From Microvelia longipes (taxonomy: Eukaryota > Arthropoda > Insecta > Hemiptera > Veliidae), in the NCBI GenBank assembly GCA_018340805.1, contig JACMZG010000008.1, positions 55,944,463 to 56,008,462 on the forward strand: a DNA stretch of 64,000 bases. The letters run 5' to 3'. Shown one piece after another: positions 11,901 through 25,350 of the stretch; positions within the stretch are counted from its first letter, which is position 1, and every line of letters starts with the position of its first letter. Under the pieces are notes generated by a model. The model was given only the letters and a program-made list of their open reading frames with translations, was not told the DNA's origin and made no database searches. Both the position numbers and the translations under genes were made by a program.

Positions 11901-14900
11901 ACTGTAGTAGACATAAGGTAAAAGCGAAATATTTAAAATAAAAAGCAATTAAAATAGAAGCCATAAAATATTCATAATTCTAACAACGAGTGCAGTAAAT
12001 CGTGCCTCGGTAGCAATTTATGTAATTATAACTTCTTGACAACCCTGCTCTAGTAACCAAGACTTCTTGCCTTGGTTACAAAACATAGAGCATACGTATC
12101 AAAGTATAAATAATAAAACAAATTCAAACTTTAAAGAAAAACGAATTCAGTGTATATCAAAGAAAATTCGAAAAATGATTCAATGACAAAAGTACAACAG
12201 ACAAAAAGAAATATTGTTTTCTTTAAAAAAAAAGTATGAATATTAATAAACAAAAAAAAAATTAAAACAAAAATGAAGCCTTTATCATTTTAATAAGAAT
12301 TGTTTATCTTTTGACAAACTGTATAAGAAATGAATAATACTGATGCATGAAGTATTGATGATTTTTACATAGAGACAATACGTCCAGTCTACTATGAATA
12401 ATTTTTAATGAGAAATCAGAAATACTGTGCTTTAAGAGCATCTAAAGATTGTATACTAAACAATGTAAATGTATATTTATTTAGATCACTCATGGTGTTT
12501 ATTATAAACGATAAATATCAATATATGTACACACCATTTATTTAAATTTATGTCACAAGCGCTGAAATTGAGGAATAGATCTGCTTCGTTAAGTAAACAT
12601 TAACAACTTCACAAGCATTATTATTGTGTAAAGTACACCAACACGTATATTTTAGATACGAAAAACGAGTACCATCAGCAACATCGAGGGCTACTTTTTT
12701 AAAAATAAACCCAATTTTAGTAATTTTAGGCCAGAGACTATTATATATATAATATATATATAATATATATATATATAAATATTATATATATATATATAAT
12801 ATAATATAATTATATATATATATAATTACAGATTAAAATATGATAAAGTAAACATTGTAAGTCCAAATGGTAGAAATAATCCGACCAAAACATTTAACGC
12901 CAAGATTCACAAACATTACTACTAAATGCATTTAATAAGTAAAAATGGATAAAGCTAATTAAAATTTGATTCAATTGTACTACATAAAGGTAAGTTGAAA
13001 ATTATCTGGCTAATGTATTAACAATAAGAAATGAAACCCAAGAGTGCCAAAAAAAAGAGAGTCGCTTCTACCTTCAAATTGCTTTTACGTAAACCTACTT
13101 GAAACGTACGGTTGGCGTTTCAATTGAGGTTAGCAAGGGAATGATAACAAGAAGCTAATAAGAGTACATCATAAAAGTAAGTATAAACATAAATGATTTT
13201 TGTAAATTTGACAAAAGAAAATTTGAAACAAAGAAAATCGAGCAATTTAAACTCAAAAAGCCTAAGATTCTTGAAAACCGTTTAAAAATTTTGTATAATA
13301 CAAGAATAAGAAAATTATATTAGTACAAAAGATACTTAAAACTTAATACCATAATAGGAATCAGAGAAATAATTAAAAAATGGAGGATGAGGAAGAAGTC
13401 TAAAGTAAATATAAGAGAAGGTATTGTTTAAGATGAAAAGTTGAATTAGGTAAGAAAAGGGGAAAGTAAATATAGGTAAGAAGTGAAAAGACATGGATAC
13501 GATAGTGTACTCAGACCAGGTAGATTAGCCTTGTTATGGATAAGGTTGTATAGAGACTAGCAGGGTGTTACCGTGGCGCGGGGCTGTTGAGTCAGGGAGT
13601 TGTGCTCTATCAGGCTCGGACATCAGAGCCTAAGAACAATACTTCTCTACCCACTTCAGCCTCTCTACCTTCTAGTATACCTTTCTTCTCACTTAAAAAC
13701 AATGAATATCTAATAATGCTAATAAAAAGTGATTTCACAAGTTAAATCAAAGGTTATATAGACACCATAAAATCCAATTATAACACTTTTTGAATATTTC
13801 TAGTAACAGCAACAGCCTCTAAATAGTGATATAACTTTACATAACATTTATAGAAGTGTTCGTATGGATCTTAAAAAAATCCGAAGTTTTTTACTGACTA
13901 CAATGAATCACACAGGTTACAGTGACTCGGCAGTTTTGAGAGGAGGAATCACCCAGAGGTGATACTCCTTAGCGTGGTATCCAAAGAAAATTAATGAAAA
14001 GAAAAATATTAAAAGTTTAGAGGTAAATTTAAGAAAAAAAACTATTCAAGTTGTTTAAGAAATGCAAATATTAATGAGCTATGTTCTATGATTAATAGAC
14101 AGACCAAAGCTAGTCATTTTTAACAAGAAAAAAATTGATTTTGAAGAAATTGAAAAATGTTTAAGAAATTTTTGAAAAGAAATTTCGAAGAAAAATTTGA
14201 TAATTAAATATTGCTATTTAATAAAAAATACTTCATCTCTACACATCCTCATTAAAAAATTGTGATATCTATCACTATAGATATCACCCTGGGCTCATCT
14301 ATTTTAAATTGTCTAAATCAATCACAAATGAATAAATACTCGGAGTCTCCAAAATTCCAGCTAAGTATATAATTGCGATTTGGAAAAATATATTTTATTG
14401 AATTTTTTGAGCTGTGTACAGGGTCATTAACATGAGTTTCAGCTCTTCAATTGATAAGTCTTGCAACAAGACTAATCAATACAGCTTACATGTAAAAAAA
14501 TATTAAAAATGTTGCTAAACCTTAAACTTACAAAAAAATACAAAAAGATCCATGACATGGCAAAAGATGAAACAAACGTACGGCTTAGTACGAGAATGTG
14601 AAGGAGACAAGTAAAAAATTAATATTGTCTACAGTCCTCTTAGCATACTTTTTTTAACACTTACAGAATTGTTTTCAGTTTTTTTTTTATTTAGGTAAAA
14701 ATGGAATTGACTGAATAATTAATATTTCAAGGGAGTACCCTGGGGAAATTCAGTGAGGATAGGAAACATAAGCGGCAGATAAATCAGACAACAGTGTTAA
14801 TATAGTCAGGGGGAATAAAAATGGGGACAGTTGTGAATATTGGGGGACAGTAAGCGTACAGGGGGACCAACATACACTTCCCTTCAATTGAATTAACAAA

Positions 14901-15251
14901 ACAGCACATATTGAGAAATGACATTATCAACTCATTGAATTTTAGCTGGATAACAAATTAAATCCATAATGAATATTTTCCTTGCTCTCTTAAAACCAGG
15001 CTATGCAAGTACGAGTATGTATTAGAATAGCCTTTAATACTTCATATTTCACCGCTACAAATCCTCAAACTTCCACAGTATCGTAGCTTTATTTTAAATC
15101 CGGTTTTTAATTTACAGTTAAAATTTATCTGTTGAAATTTAAATATTATAATTTTTCCCATACAATAACAGCTGATAAACAATTACTAAAAAATTACTTT
15201 AATAATATGTATTTATACCTTTTATATTTCCATACAATTATAAAAAAAAAA
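11901..15251. other. No gene recognised
   Basis: AT-rich. There is a hairpin GTAACCAAG...CTTGGTTAC at about 12055-12080 and a patch of higher GC at 13490-13690 (with GTTACCGTGGCGCGGGGCTG) that has no open frame. Confidence 0.45.
12744..12826. repeat. (TA)n-rich microsatellite
   Basis: Interrupted AT dinucleotide repeats. Confidence 0.9.
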
Positions 15252-15487
15252 TATTACTTTAATAGTATACCCTGGTTGTTAAATATAATAAGTATATGGT
15301 GTTAATTAGTATATATGTGTTAAATATCACTTTAATAGTATACCATGGTGTTAAATATACTTTAATAGTATACCCTGTGTTAAAAATAAACTTTATAGTA
15401 TATGGTGTTAAATATTACTTTAATAGTATACCCTGGTGTTAAATATCACTTTAATAGTATACCATGGTGTTAAATATTACTTTAATG
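15252..15487. repeat. Tandem repeat, about 31-bp units
   Basis: The unit core is CTTTAATAGTATACC followed by CTGGTGTTAAATAT or ATGGTGTTAAATAT. Seven or eight degenerate units. Confidence 0.8.
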
Positions 15488-18400
15488 GCAGTTTACATAC
15501 ATTCTGGCCTTAATCTATACTATAATAAGGAGCTTTCTGCTCTTAAGCTGAAGGCCGCTAAAGGGCGATAATTATGAAAGACGGTATCTTTTTGTCTTCC
15601 AACATAACTGCCTCAATAGATTTAGACAAGTGTGATTTTATCGCCTTATTTTGGAAGGTAATTTTATTGCCTTGGCAGAAAAGAAGGTACATTTGTCAAA
15701 GAAGATACTTATTGACCTTTAAATCCAAGAAGTAAGATGATAATTCTAAAAAAATGGTATGAAACTTGGCAGTAAATAAATTCTAGATGAGCCATCGTTC
15801 GTCGGTAAATAAATTTGTAATTTACGGTTTTATATATATTTTTTTACTTTTTTAACTTTTAGATTCCCACAGCATCATCATCTGTGCGATGATCGAGCGA
15901 TCAAAATCCGCCTCTATTTATATAAAAAGAATAAGAGTTTTGTGTAGATATTTTTGTTGTTTGGATTTATAAGTTAACTCAATTACCCATAACATAGTAA
16001 TAAACTAATTTATCAAATGATCCAGCTACGTATGAATATTCTGTGTTTTAAAGGGTATAGTAAACAATATTATAACAAAATAAATACAATTAGTGATAAA
16101 ATAAAACTTGTAGAGCTTGTAAAAAATAAAAAAATGCCATACCTCTCTAAAGTTTAACGCTTCAGGATAATCGAAGAAATAAAATAGCATTTATTAGAAT
16201 AGTTAGTGAATGTTCTTTAACAACATTTTTACTATTTTAACAGTATACATTGGTAAAGACAAGTAAAATTGACAAATTTTACTCTTATATTTATTTTGAC
16301 ACTCATAATTTATTATAACATGTATAAATTACACACAGTTTTAGCAGGGAAATTCACGAATAAGACATAGGTATAACAGTTTTTATCTCAGTACTATTTA
16401 ATTTGATGAAACAATAAAATTGTTTATCAAAATTAGACTAAATATGAACGTAATATCTGAGACTAAAATAAAAATACATACGTAATAAAAAAATAACTTT
16501 CGAAACTTAGCTAAAGAACATTTTTTGACAGTGATTCACAATTATTTAATTATACTACAATAAACCATATGTTCACTAGCAGTATAGATAAGATTTTATT
16601 TGAAGGAAAACATTTCAAACTATAAATCATAAAAATAGAATAGAAAATGGAATAAAGTTAAGTTAAATTCAATAAGAAGAAAAATACGATAAGAAGGTCA
16701 GAGTAAAGACGACAGGAAATACGAGACCCGACGAGACACGAGATATGACTGGTTTGAGTTAAGAGGATAAAAGCAGCGCCTTAGATACCAGCATTCTTAG
16801 TACTAGTGCGTAGGTGTAAGTGGGAGAGACCATCTGTACAGAATAGTAGCACTATCTTTAGGACTATCTATTTCTAAGTTTATCTAGGGATTTTAAACTA
16901 CCTAACTAGCCAGCCACTTGGAAGAATTAATAGATCAATGACTTACGAGACTTTATAGACATATAATACTGTCTACAAATAGCTTTAAAAGCAACTTGAA
17001 GTGCACTTATATTAGAAATTATTCACACGCACAAACGAAATCAAAATGTAAACTGATATGATATAATTACTTAATGATATGATATGAATAAGTTACTTAA
17101 TATGGTATTATATCAAGGGCGAAACTGAAGTGAATAAAACTTATGAATGTATTGTTTAACAGGTTCAAGTATCCATTGAACTTAAATAGTGTTCTTGAAT
17201 AGTTCATGAACAGGGAAATACAGAGCCTATTTTTGAACTTGATTCTTCTAATTATGTTTTAAAGTTTACTGAAAAGATTAAAACGACACACAAACCGGAT
17301 CAAAGACTGTTATTTTAACCAAACAATCAATAATAGATCTAATTTTTCTAATACAATTTTCCTTTGTTTTTTAAATCACTTAATAACAACTTCACTAAAA
17401 TCTACATAGGCTAGTCCAATAATCCAGAGGGTGAACGTTCGGCGGCAAGAAAACACAGGTGTGAAAGTAATACAAAATGTGCCTGAAGTCAAGCCTTTTT
17501 AAAACTGAAGACACGGCAAAGTCCTTTAAAAATATTAAGTCCCAAAGAAAGTCAAAAATAAAGCACTTTGTGTACAAAAAAAGTACTTTAAAAACTATTA
17601 AACAGTAAAAACAGAATGAGAAATTTTCAGGACCTTCTAGTAAAATCTTAATCTTCCATCTTAATTTTCTTTGAATTTAAAGTAAATTAGTAAGTTAAGC
17701 ATTCAAATTTATAATGATAACGACGTAATTAATTTCACTACAACGTTACAGCTAATAGTTATTGATGAACACCAAAACTAAATGAAATATAACCCAGATT
17801 TATAAAGGTGTTAAAAATACAGTAAAAAATTACATAAAATAGTTAAAGTTAAGTCAAGAAAGGAAAAGAGGTGGATGTGGCTCAGGAACAGGATTTAAAG
17901 TATCATTAATATACTTCAATAGAACAAGGAGTTTAACCACATTCAACTAACCCGGATTGAATCTCAATTACTAACATAAATCTTTACACTATTTTATCTT
18001 GACATAAGATTACTTAATAGAAAACCACCTTCTCATACTTTAACTTAACATGTGGTAAAGAATATGATGAATTTAAGTAAATTTCCGATAAGCTGAAATT
18101 TCAGCGTAATGAGGTTGGGGTCTATAGAGAGGGGAGGTTTTCATGAGATTTTGTTACTAGACGTTTGTATGGAATGTGAAAGAAATGAAAAAGTAGATGA
18201 AATCCGTATGAAATCACTCAATAATGTAAAATAATAATAATGATGTATAATAATAATCACTCAATAATCCACAATAATGACTCAGCAAAAAGTTAAACAA
18301 AATCACAAAACCTTGATTAATGTGTCTCATCGGGTTAACATTTAATACACTTAAACCATTACGTATGTTTAACACATTTACGAAGTTAAATTTTACTTTC

Positions 18401-18509
18401 AGCATTAAATCCAATTATAGCCGTTTGAAATTTATAACAATAATCCAACGACGTTTCGATAAACTATTCACTTTTCTCAACTAAAAAAATTGGAAATTCC
18501 CTAATATTG
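15488..18509. other. No gene recognised
   Basis: AT-rich. 16690-16870 is purine-rich and slightly higher in GC (ACGAGACCCGACGAGACACG), without a frame. Confidence 0.45.
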
Positions 18510-18625
18510 AGGCAGCATGCCACTTAAAAAACTGCTGCAGGCCAACAGCCGCTCTGATGTCAGAGCGGCCACGGAGAGGTGAGGGGTGTGCGGAGCGGCC
18601 AAGATGTCGAAGGCCACTTGCTCAT
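18510..18625. other. Isolated GC-rich patch with a palindrome
   Basis: About 115 bases of clearly raised GC in AT-rich DNA. It contains GCCGCTCTGA-TG-TCAGAGCGGC (18548-18569) and a repeated AGCGGCCA. The frame is not open for long. It may be a small regulatory patch or an old repeat head. Confidence 0.4.
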
Positions 18626-20168
18626 AAAATAATATACTGGTAACAATAAAATAGTAGCAATGAAGTTAAACTTTTAAAAAAACTTAATAACGTGACTTGA
18701 CCAGTAGTGATCTTAGTTCACCCATGACGTTCAGCTAATTTGTTATCTCTTTGCACGAGAAAGTATTTTTAACATACTACTAGGAGATGCAATATGTTTG
18801 GCCTTGCGCACTGACATTGGTTAAAACAATAATTTCTTGTAAAAAGAAAATAACGAGAAATTCTTCATTCAAATGTAAATAAATGCATATATGCATTGCC
18901 GATAACAAAAAGAAAAATGCATTGATAAAAGCGAACAATGTGGTTATTATTAAAACTTCAAAAAGTCGGTACAAAAATATTTGTTTCAGATTGTGCGGCG
19001 GTGAGATAAGATAATTATTCAATAAATTAACCTTTTACAAACCATTACGATTTTTACACAATAAAATCTTAACATTAGCCTTTTTAACCATTTTCCCCAA
19101 CAGTTTTCACTCATAAAATTAAAACATTAAAACAATAAGTTGTTTTGAAACAAGCTGATGTAGTTTATTACTTCCTCAAAAGGAATGACAAAAAATAAAA
19201 TACTTAGCCCTTGAAACATAAAGTAGCAGTAATAAACAACACAGGACGTTTGTTACAAGGTCGGAAAAGGTTAAAGGTAAAGTACAGAAAAAATATACGA
19301 GACCTGAAGGCGGCAAAAATAAAAATATTTTGTCTGTCGATATAGGAAGCCCTTGGGAAAGGGTGAGTTCTTTACTGCGACCGTCCTCAGTTAGACAAAA
19401 GAAAATGGAATCTGGCTCATGATCACTTGAAACCTCTTAACCTTCCGACCTTTCAACATTTTTTAATTACTTTCACCGGGTTAGAGAGACTACAGGACGA
19501 GACTTCTGCACCGTTAGACACAACTTTTTTTTCCCTTTTAATAGAAAATACATAATAAAAAACCGCGCGATTGTTATCGCATCTTTTTTTTAATATTTTT
19601 AAAGTGTATTAATGTAAAAGGAAGGAGAGTTTGAGCTGGTTTGTATAATACTCTTGTTGAGAGTAAAGTCTAACCCTGCTAACTCGAGGGCTTTAGTTAA
19701 TGTAACTCTCATCCCCTGTAGTTGGGTGTTTCGCAATCAGAAAATGAAATCTTAGAGTGTTAGGGCTTTACACCTCTCCCTTACACACTTCTTAGCCCAT
19801 TCAAATTATAATTATTATGTAAGTGAATATTATATTACACTTTTTGACCTCCTAAAAGAGAGAGGAAATTAAATTTTATTTTATCAAGATTTATTGTTAC
19901 AGTTTTTTAATACTTTTTTTTGAAAAGGACAAAAAATAAATAAAAACTGTTTTCTTTGTATAATTCACAAACAATGAGTCCTACGTTTGTGCAACCCTGG
20001 AAAGTGTTGTGCTAAAACTTTTATCTGTAAATTAGGCATTTATAACACAAAACATAAACATATATTTTCATAGCAAACAACAGTAACTTCCTTCCACAAA
20101 AAAATTTGGCATAAATTGTGTCAGAACACTTTCATTTAGACCAGCAAATACCTAGCCAGACGTATGAT

Positions 20169-20171
<3 letters not shown>

Positions 20172-20233
<62 letters not shown>
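20172..20233. repeat. (AT)n microsatellite
   Basis: About 30 AT dinucleotides, uninterrupted. Confidence 0.95.
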
Positions 20234-20236
<3 letters not shown>

Positions 20237-20679
20237 AAATCAGTTACGTCATCAGAATAATCTCATAAGCGTCATTATTTCGTGAAAATTCGCTAAAATG
20301 GCACTAATTCAGTTAAACAACGAGACAAGATGACATCTCTAAAGCCCCGATGTTCCTTTATATGACAAGTTTTGAAGATTGAAAGAATCTTTTCCAAAAA
20401 TCCTTGCCACAGTCGTCTTTCTTATACCCACTAAACACGACTCGGTAAATCCTTTTTTTCTAAAAAAAACTAATCCAGCCACGTACAACACGCCCCGCCT
20501 TAAATCTGTTCTTAGTTTGTGACATTGTTTTTATTTATATGGAGATAGCAAATAATGTACCGTAAGACAAAATGACAGAATTTTAGATGTACCATACACC
20601 AAAAAACTACTTGTTTACCATCACCCAGGTAAACAAAATCAAGATTATATAGAATAAGAACAACTAAATATATATGTAT

Positions 20680-20726
<47 letters not shown>

Positions 20727-20736
20727 ATATATAATC
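20680..20736. repeat. (AT)n microsatellite
   Basis: Interrupted once. It produces Ile-Tyr runs in a spurious minus-strand frame. Confidence 0.95.
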
Positions 20737-21601
20737 TATTGAATTTATTTTGTGCTCCATGAGCGAAAAGTGCCTAAAAAAGGCAATGGGCAAGAGAAGC
20801 AAAAGGTTATGTAGCAGTTGCACGCAATTACTGGGGAACACTTATACCATATAATTATACCAACCGAATAATAATAAAGGGCAATCAATTTGAATCCGCT
20901 CATTTTTAACATCGTGTTTATTAGGTATCAGAGAAATTTAAAGAACTGCGAATAATATGACGAAAAAAGTTTAATAAAAAAATAAAGCAGTAAAATAGTT
21001 GAGATTTAAATACCAAACGTTCAATCAGAGTCGTCATACTGGTGAACAGCAGGGTATAATGAGATTTCACCTTACCCTTAACTTAACTTTGATCTAAAGA
21101 AAAACCAACAGATCAGAAAAGTTTACATGATTAAAACATCAGCATAACATCAACAATTGATAACTCTTATCATTTGGGTTTATTTTTCTTATAACGACAC
21201 ACGAGGTTAAGGTAAAACTATAATAAACACTTCTTACATTGTTCAGGAAATGTAGAAACCCTTCTGGTTAATAAATACAAGAAAAGGAATAAATACAATT
21301 AGTCTAAGTCATGAGGTTTCCAGGATATCTTTTTAGAGACAAGAACTAATGTTCAACTTGTCTATTCTTAAAAAGTAAGAAACCTAAGGTGACCACCGAA
21401 AACCCACAAGGCCTACTACAGACCTACTATTAGTTATCGCAAGCATTGCCCACACATCTCAACCAAACAAGTAAGTGTAAGAAATGTTTGAAATTTATTA
21501 TAAAACAAAATTCTCCTCGGACCATTACTTTTGAAGCAAACAGGAGATATATTTTAAAATATATCTTAACAAGTAGAATAAACAGAAAGCAATATAAAAT
21601 A

Positions 21602-21660
21602 ATAGCTTACAATGTACATTGTAAGCTATGTTTGTTTTATCATTTTGTAAATGATAAAAC
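21602..21660. repeat. Two adjacent hairpins beside the reference 5S-like copy
   Basis: ATAGCTTACAATG-TACATTGTAAGCTAT forms a perfect palindrome at about 21602-21629. GTTTTATCATTTT-GTAA-ATGATAAAAC follows at about 21633-21659. Both are within 25 bases of the element edge. Confidence 0.7.
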
Positions 21661-21681
21661 ACTAATTTAAACATAAGAAAA

Positions 21682-22425
21682 AAATCGGGTACGGGATACC
21701 TCGGAACTTTTTCCCATTACATCCGATTTGCTACACTCATCCTCCCTGCTTAGGACTCGCTTAGCTAGTCCTCAGAAATACAGTAGCTTGTCTTCAGATA
21801 GAAAATGCATCCGTGTCATTCTCAGCAATCACCCATAAAGCATTGACCACGCTCAATGCCCCTTAATGTTTATGATCCAACAAAACTCATATATGAACTT
21901 GTTGTATTGAAAGTAAACTTTTTACTTTGGAAATGATATACACTTGTACCAAATTTCAACAAACTCGGACCATTTCCCAATTTTTTTAAAATGTTCTAAA
22001 AAACGTACACAAGTCATTGAATTAAAATTGAAGTAATGCTGATAATGATATAAAACTTGGTTCATATGTTAGTCTTATACATAATAACATGCGTGCCAAA
22101 TCTCAATCTGATCGCATCATTTTTTCGCGTATTATGATTTTTCGAAATTTTCGCTGAGTCATTATGACAAATTTGTTAATGACATCATAAAAAATTCTGA
22201 AAAACACAATTACAGCGGTAGACTGATTTTTGGACAAAATTCCAACTCCCTAGAATAAATACACTGGGTGCTACGAGGGAAACAGACACACACACACATA
22301 CAGACAACTTTGCAAAAACCACTTAGGAGGCCTTAAAATCGCCTGAAACGGATAATTCCAGTTCCATCCCGGTTTCGGATTTTTATGCAAATACAATACT
22401 TTTCCTATATACCTGAGGAAAAGTA
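21682..22425 (-). mobile_element. 5S-like repeat family, most complete copy
   Basis: This copy of about 745 bp serves as the reference. Read on the minus strand it runs from a terminal hairpin (CTTTTCCT...AGGAAAAG), through a stretch with CCGAAACCGGGA, a (GT)n run, a TGACTCAG and TGATGTCATTAA region, and a 5S rRNA-like block (about 21820-21910), to a tail with GAGTCC and GCAAATCGGATG. It ends in GTACCCGATTTTTT, where the T run could act as a Pol III terminator. Similar order and sequence recur in at least a dozen places in the window. There is no protein ORF. It is non-autonomous; the class (SINE-like, or a DNA element that captured 5S) is open because the 5S part is internal rather than at the 5' end. 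Confidence 0.75.
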
Positions 22426-22586
22426 ATAATTGTTATAAATTGTATTATTACAATGACAATTAATGTTATAAAATTAAATCATTCCTAATCTTGCAACTTA
22501 ATTCGTCTAATTAATACAATCAATTAAAGGATCATAAAAAGAGTTGATCAATAAAACCAATAAAGTTTTAAAGGGATTGAAAGAAA

Positions 22587-22663
22587 CAGTCACTCCACTG
22601 TTTTAAATAATAATGTATTAACAGAGCCAGCTTTCAGTTTTAACAAACCATCATCAGTGCCTA
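22587..22663 (-). mobile_element. Retroelement fragment with CTGATGA...GAAA motif
   Basis: It is shared with 59243-59317: on the minus strand CACTGATGATGG, a short variable part, ACTGAAAGCTGGCT and CAGTGGAGTGACTG. The CTGATGA and GAAA boxes again resemble a hammerhead core, but the bases that should close stem II do not pair well. Confidence 0.5.
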
Positions 22664-25027
22664 ACCAACAAAGAACAACCAAATATATTACAAAGAATCA
22701 AAAGCTATCGCTACTACAGAATAACAATAAAAACCAACTACTCTAACTATATAAAAAAGTTTTAAGGCACTAAACGTTTACCGTTTTATTTTTAACACGA
22801 TTTCTATATATTCTAGCTCCTGTCATCTCATAAGTAGCTTACACAAAAAAACATTTAAACTGTTTAAATGTCAAAAGTATTTTTTTTAATTCAAATAGAT
22901 ATGAAAGTCAATATATATTTTGCGGTCTAAGGAAACCTACCAAATAAACCTTTTAATCAATGTTTCTCGATATTTTCTTTATACTGTCATTTCCAGTCAA
23001 CTAACATTAAATCTAGACATCAAAGGCATCTCCGACCACAACAGACCCACAAAAACCTATTTCAATCCTAGACATATACAAGAAATACAAATCTCCCATA
23101 GAAATAATTAACATAAAATAAATCTTAAAGAGTCGATGTTCTGACCAAAAACAAAGTAACCAGAGACATTGCGTCTCTAATACTTAATTATAAAAACAAA
23201 GTTCATTATGCTTTACATAAAGTAAAAAACTAAACTTTACTTTTCCTGGATATGTGTGAATAAGAATAGTAACTGACAAATAAAAAAACCCCAATATAGT
23301 ATTTCACGTAAAAGTCAACTAGTAGACAAGCTAATCGTAAGTTGAAAATTTTTACATATTTTCACATACATATTAACAGATGAAGCATAACATAATTTTT
23401 AGAATTAAAATACACACAAATAACACATTGGCAAATCACTGATTGACTATTCCCTTACAGAATTATATTTTCTAAACTTTGAAAAGAGTCTTATAAATGT
23501 ATAATTAACATAGCTCTATTTGTGATAGTGTTTATTAAAATTTTGATAACCTTAAAACTAACCATAAAATATTATGGTTACAATAAAATAATATAAGTCT
23601 AACTTTTGTGCCTAGGTTCAACTCTCTAGGTTTCGAGAATCTATATAAAATTACTATAAATACACACACAACACGTATATAATATATATATATAATAATT
23701 ATATATATATAATATATAATATATATATATATTATATATATATATATATATTATATATATGCAAAATAAAAATATAGGCCAATGAAATAAGACGTTTATC
23801 TAATCAAAACACTCAACCCTCTAAAAGCTTTTAGCTGAATAAAAGGATTTTAATTAAATATATTTCTTATCATAGATAAACTTTAAGATTTAAGTTTTAA
23901 ATCTTTGAATTGATTTTAAGACAAGAGAAGAAATAAAAGGATTTCCACCCAATATATTTTATTAAAAATTCTTGATTTTATGCACTAGCAGAAACTAGAA
24001 GACAATGGCGAAAACTAAATAGCTTGCAAAGGTAATGGATAAATAGTGTAAATGAGATTATTCTCGCCAATAAATTTCCAAGTTCGCTAAATTATTTCTG
24101 TCAGATTTAATACAATAGGGTGATTCAAATTTCAACAAAAATTGCGTCTGTTCAAAGTAAATGTTGAGTTTTGTAAAAACAAAACAAATGTTGAACTCTT
24201 TTTAAAAAGAGTTCTATTGTGAGGTTTGTAATGTCTCTCATATTAAAAGTAAAAAAAAAAAGCTAATTTGAGCTACTTGAAAAAAGCAAGACTTTAAAAA
24301 TTCATATATTTCGTCTTAACTTTACTACAAAAACAAGGAAAAATGACAGGAAAAAAAATCTTTTACTAGATGACTCAGCATTTTTTATGCAATCAGAAAT
24401 ATTCTTAAAATATATCCAAATTAGTAAGGTATTGTTCAAACAATTTTATTTTCTATTTTAACAATGCTAAAGTGGCATACAAAGGTTACATTTTTGCCCC
24501 CTATAAAAGACCAACAATTAAAAAGGGCGTAAAAATAATCAAAAATCAACTTATTATTCCTTTTTAGCTTTCCTTGACCATTTTGCCCCTTTTTAGGGGG
24601 TAAAATATTAGTGATGGAGAAAAATGACCAATTATAAGGTTTTTTTCTGGGCGGCTGTAAAGTAGGCATATAACATTTTTAAATTAGTTTAAAATGCTTT
24701 TTTTACCGTAGCCGACAGTAAAAAACTACGAAACTGTCGCTGGTGGGGCTTGTAGTTTACCCCCTTTAAATCCGCTCAAAACGTCATAAAAATGCCTAAA
24801 TTTGAGAATTATGATGGAACCACGGCTTCGGATTTTTAGGTGAACACAATAGTATGCTTTTTACGCAAATTTGAAAAAATGCCAGCAACGGTGGCAAAAT
24901 TAAAAAAATAAAATTAAAAATTACTACAGCGACTTTAACTAAGGAAAATTTTCTGATTAAAATTCTTTAAAAGAGGTCTTTAGCATCTACGTTGTTTCGT
25001 TTAACTAAGCTAATCTCATTAGCTAAG
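22664..25027. other. No gene recognised
   Basis: AT-rich. A short piece at 24815-24860 (GGCTTCGGATTTTTAGG) may be a crumb of the 5S-like family. 24470-24620 has TTTTGCCCCCTATAAAAG and TTTTGCCCCTTTTTAGGGGG. Confidence 0.4.
23676..23760. repeat. (AT)n-rich microsatellite
   Basis: AT dinucleotides with several AA/TT interruptions. Confidence 0.9.
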
Positions 25028-25350
25028 TTCTAGAAGATTTAGGTCTTCTGGTGGTGACCGCGCCAAAGTAGATGAAGAATCCGACGTTTCGTTTCCACTG
25101 TGGGAGGCATCTTCAGTGATGTAGGACATCATGAATAGAAACACAATGCTCTACAAAACGTCAGTTTAGTTTTGTAAAGCATTGTGTTTCTATCCATGAT
25201 ATCCTACATCCCTGAAGATGCCTCCCACAGTCCGAATCCAAAGCAGTCACAATCCGAAGCGAAACGTCGGATTCTTCATCTTCATTGACGCGATCACCAC
25301 CGGAAGACCAAATTTTCATGACAATAACCGCGGAAGCCCTACGCAGTTTA
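25028..25350. mobile_element. Long hairpin element with Penelope/hammerhead-like core
   Basis: The arms, about 25028-25160 and 25172-25318, pair almost throughout (for example GAAGAATCCGACGTTTCG and its complement). The right arm has about 30 extra bases (25231-25260). On the plus strand CTGAAGA (25212-25218) precedes GAAAC (25261-25265). CTGANGA...GAAA is the conserved core of hammerhead ribozymes, which are known in the terminal repeats of Penelope-like retroelements. The element-to-family link is inferred. Confidence 0.6.

Larger units (their letters stand above)
18626..21601. other. No gene recognised
   Basis: AT-rich apart from two (AT)n tracts listed separately. 19340-19780 is a little higher in GC, with no coding frame. 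Confidence 0.45.

Noticed and set aside
12047..12093. Hairpin GTAACCAAG...CTTGGTTAC as a microRNA precursor
   Set aside because: The stem is too short and no flanking structure supports a precursor.
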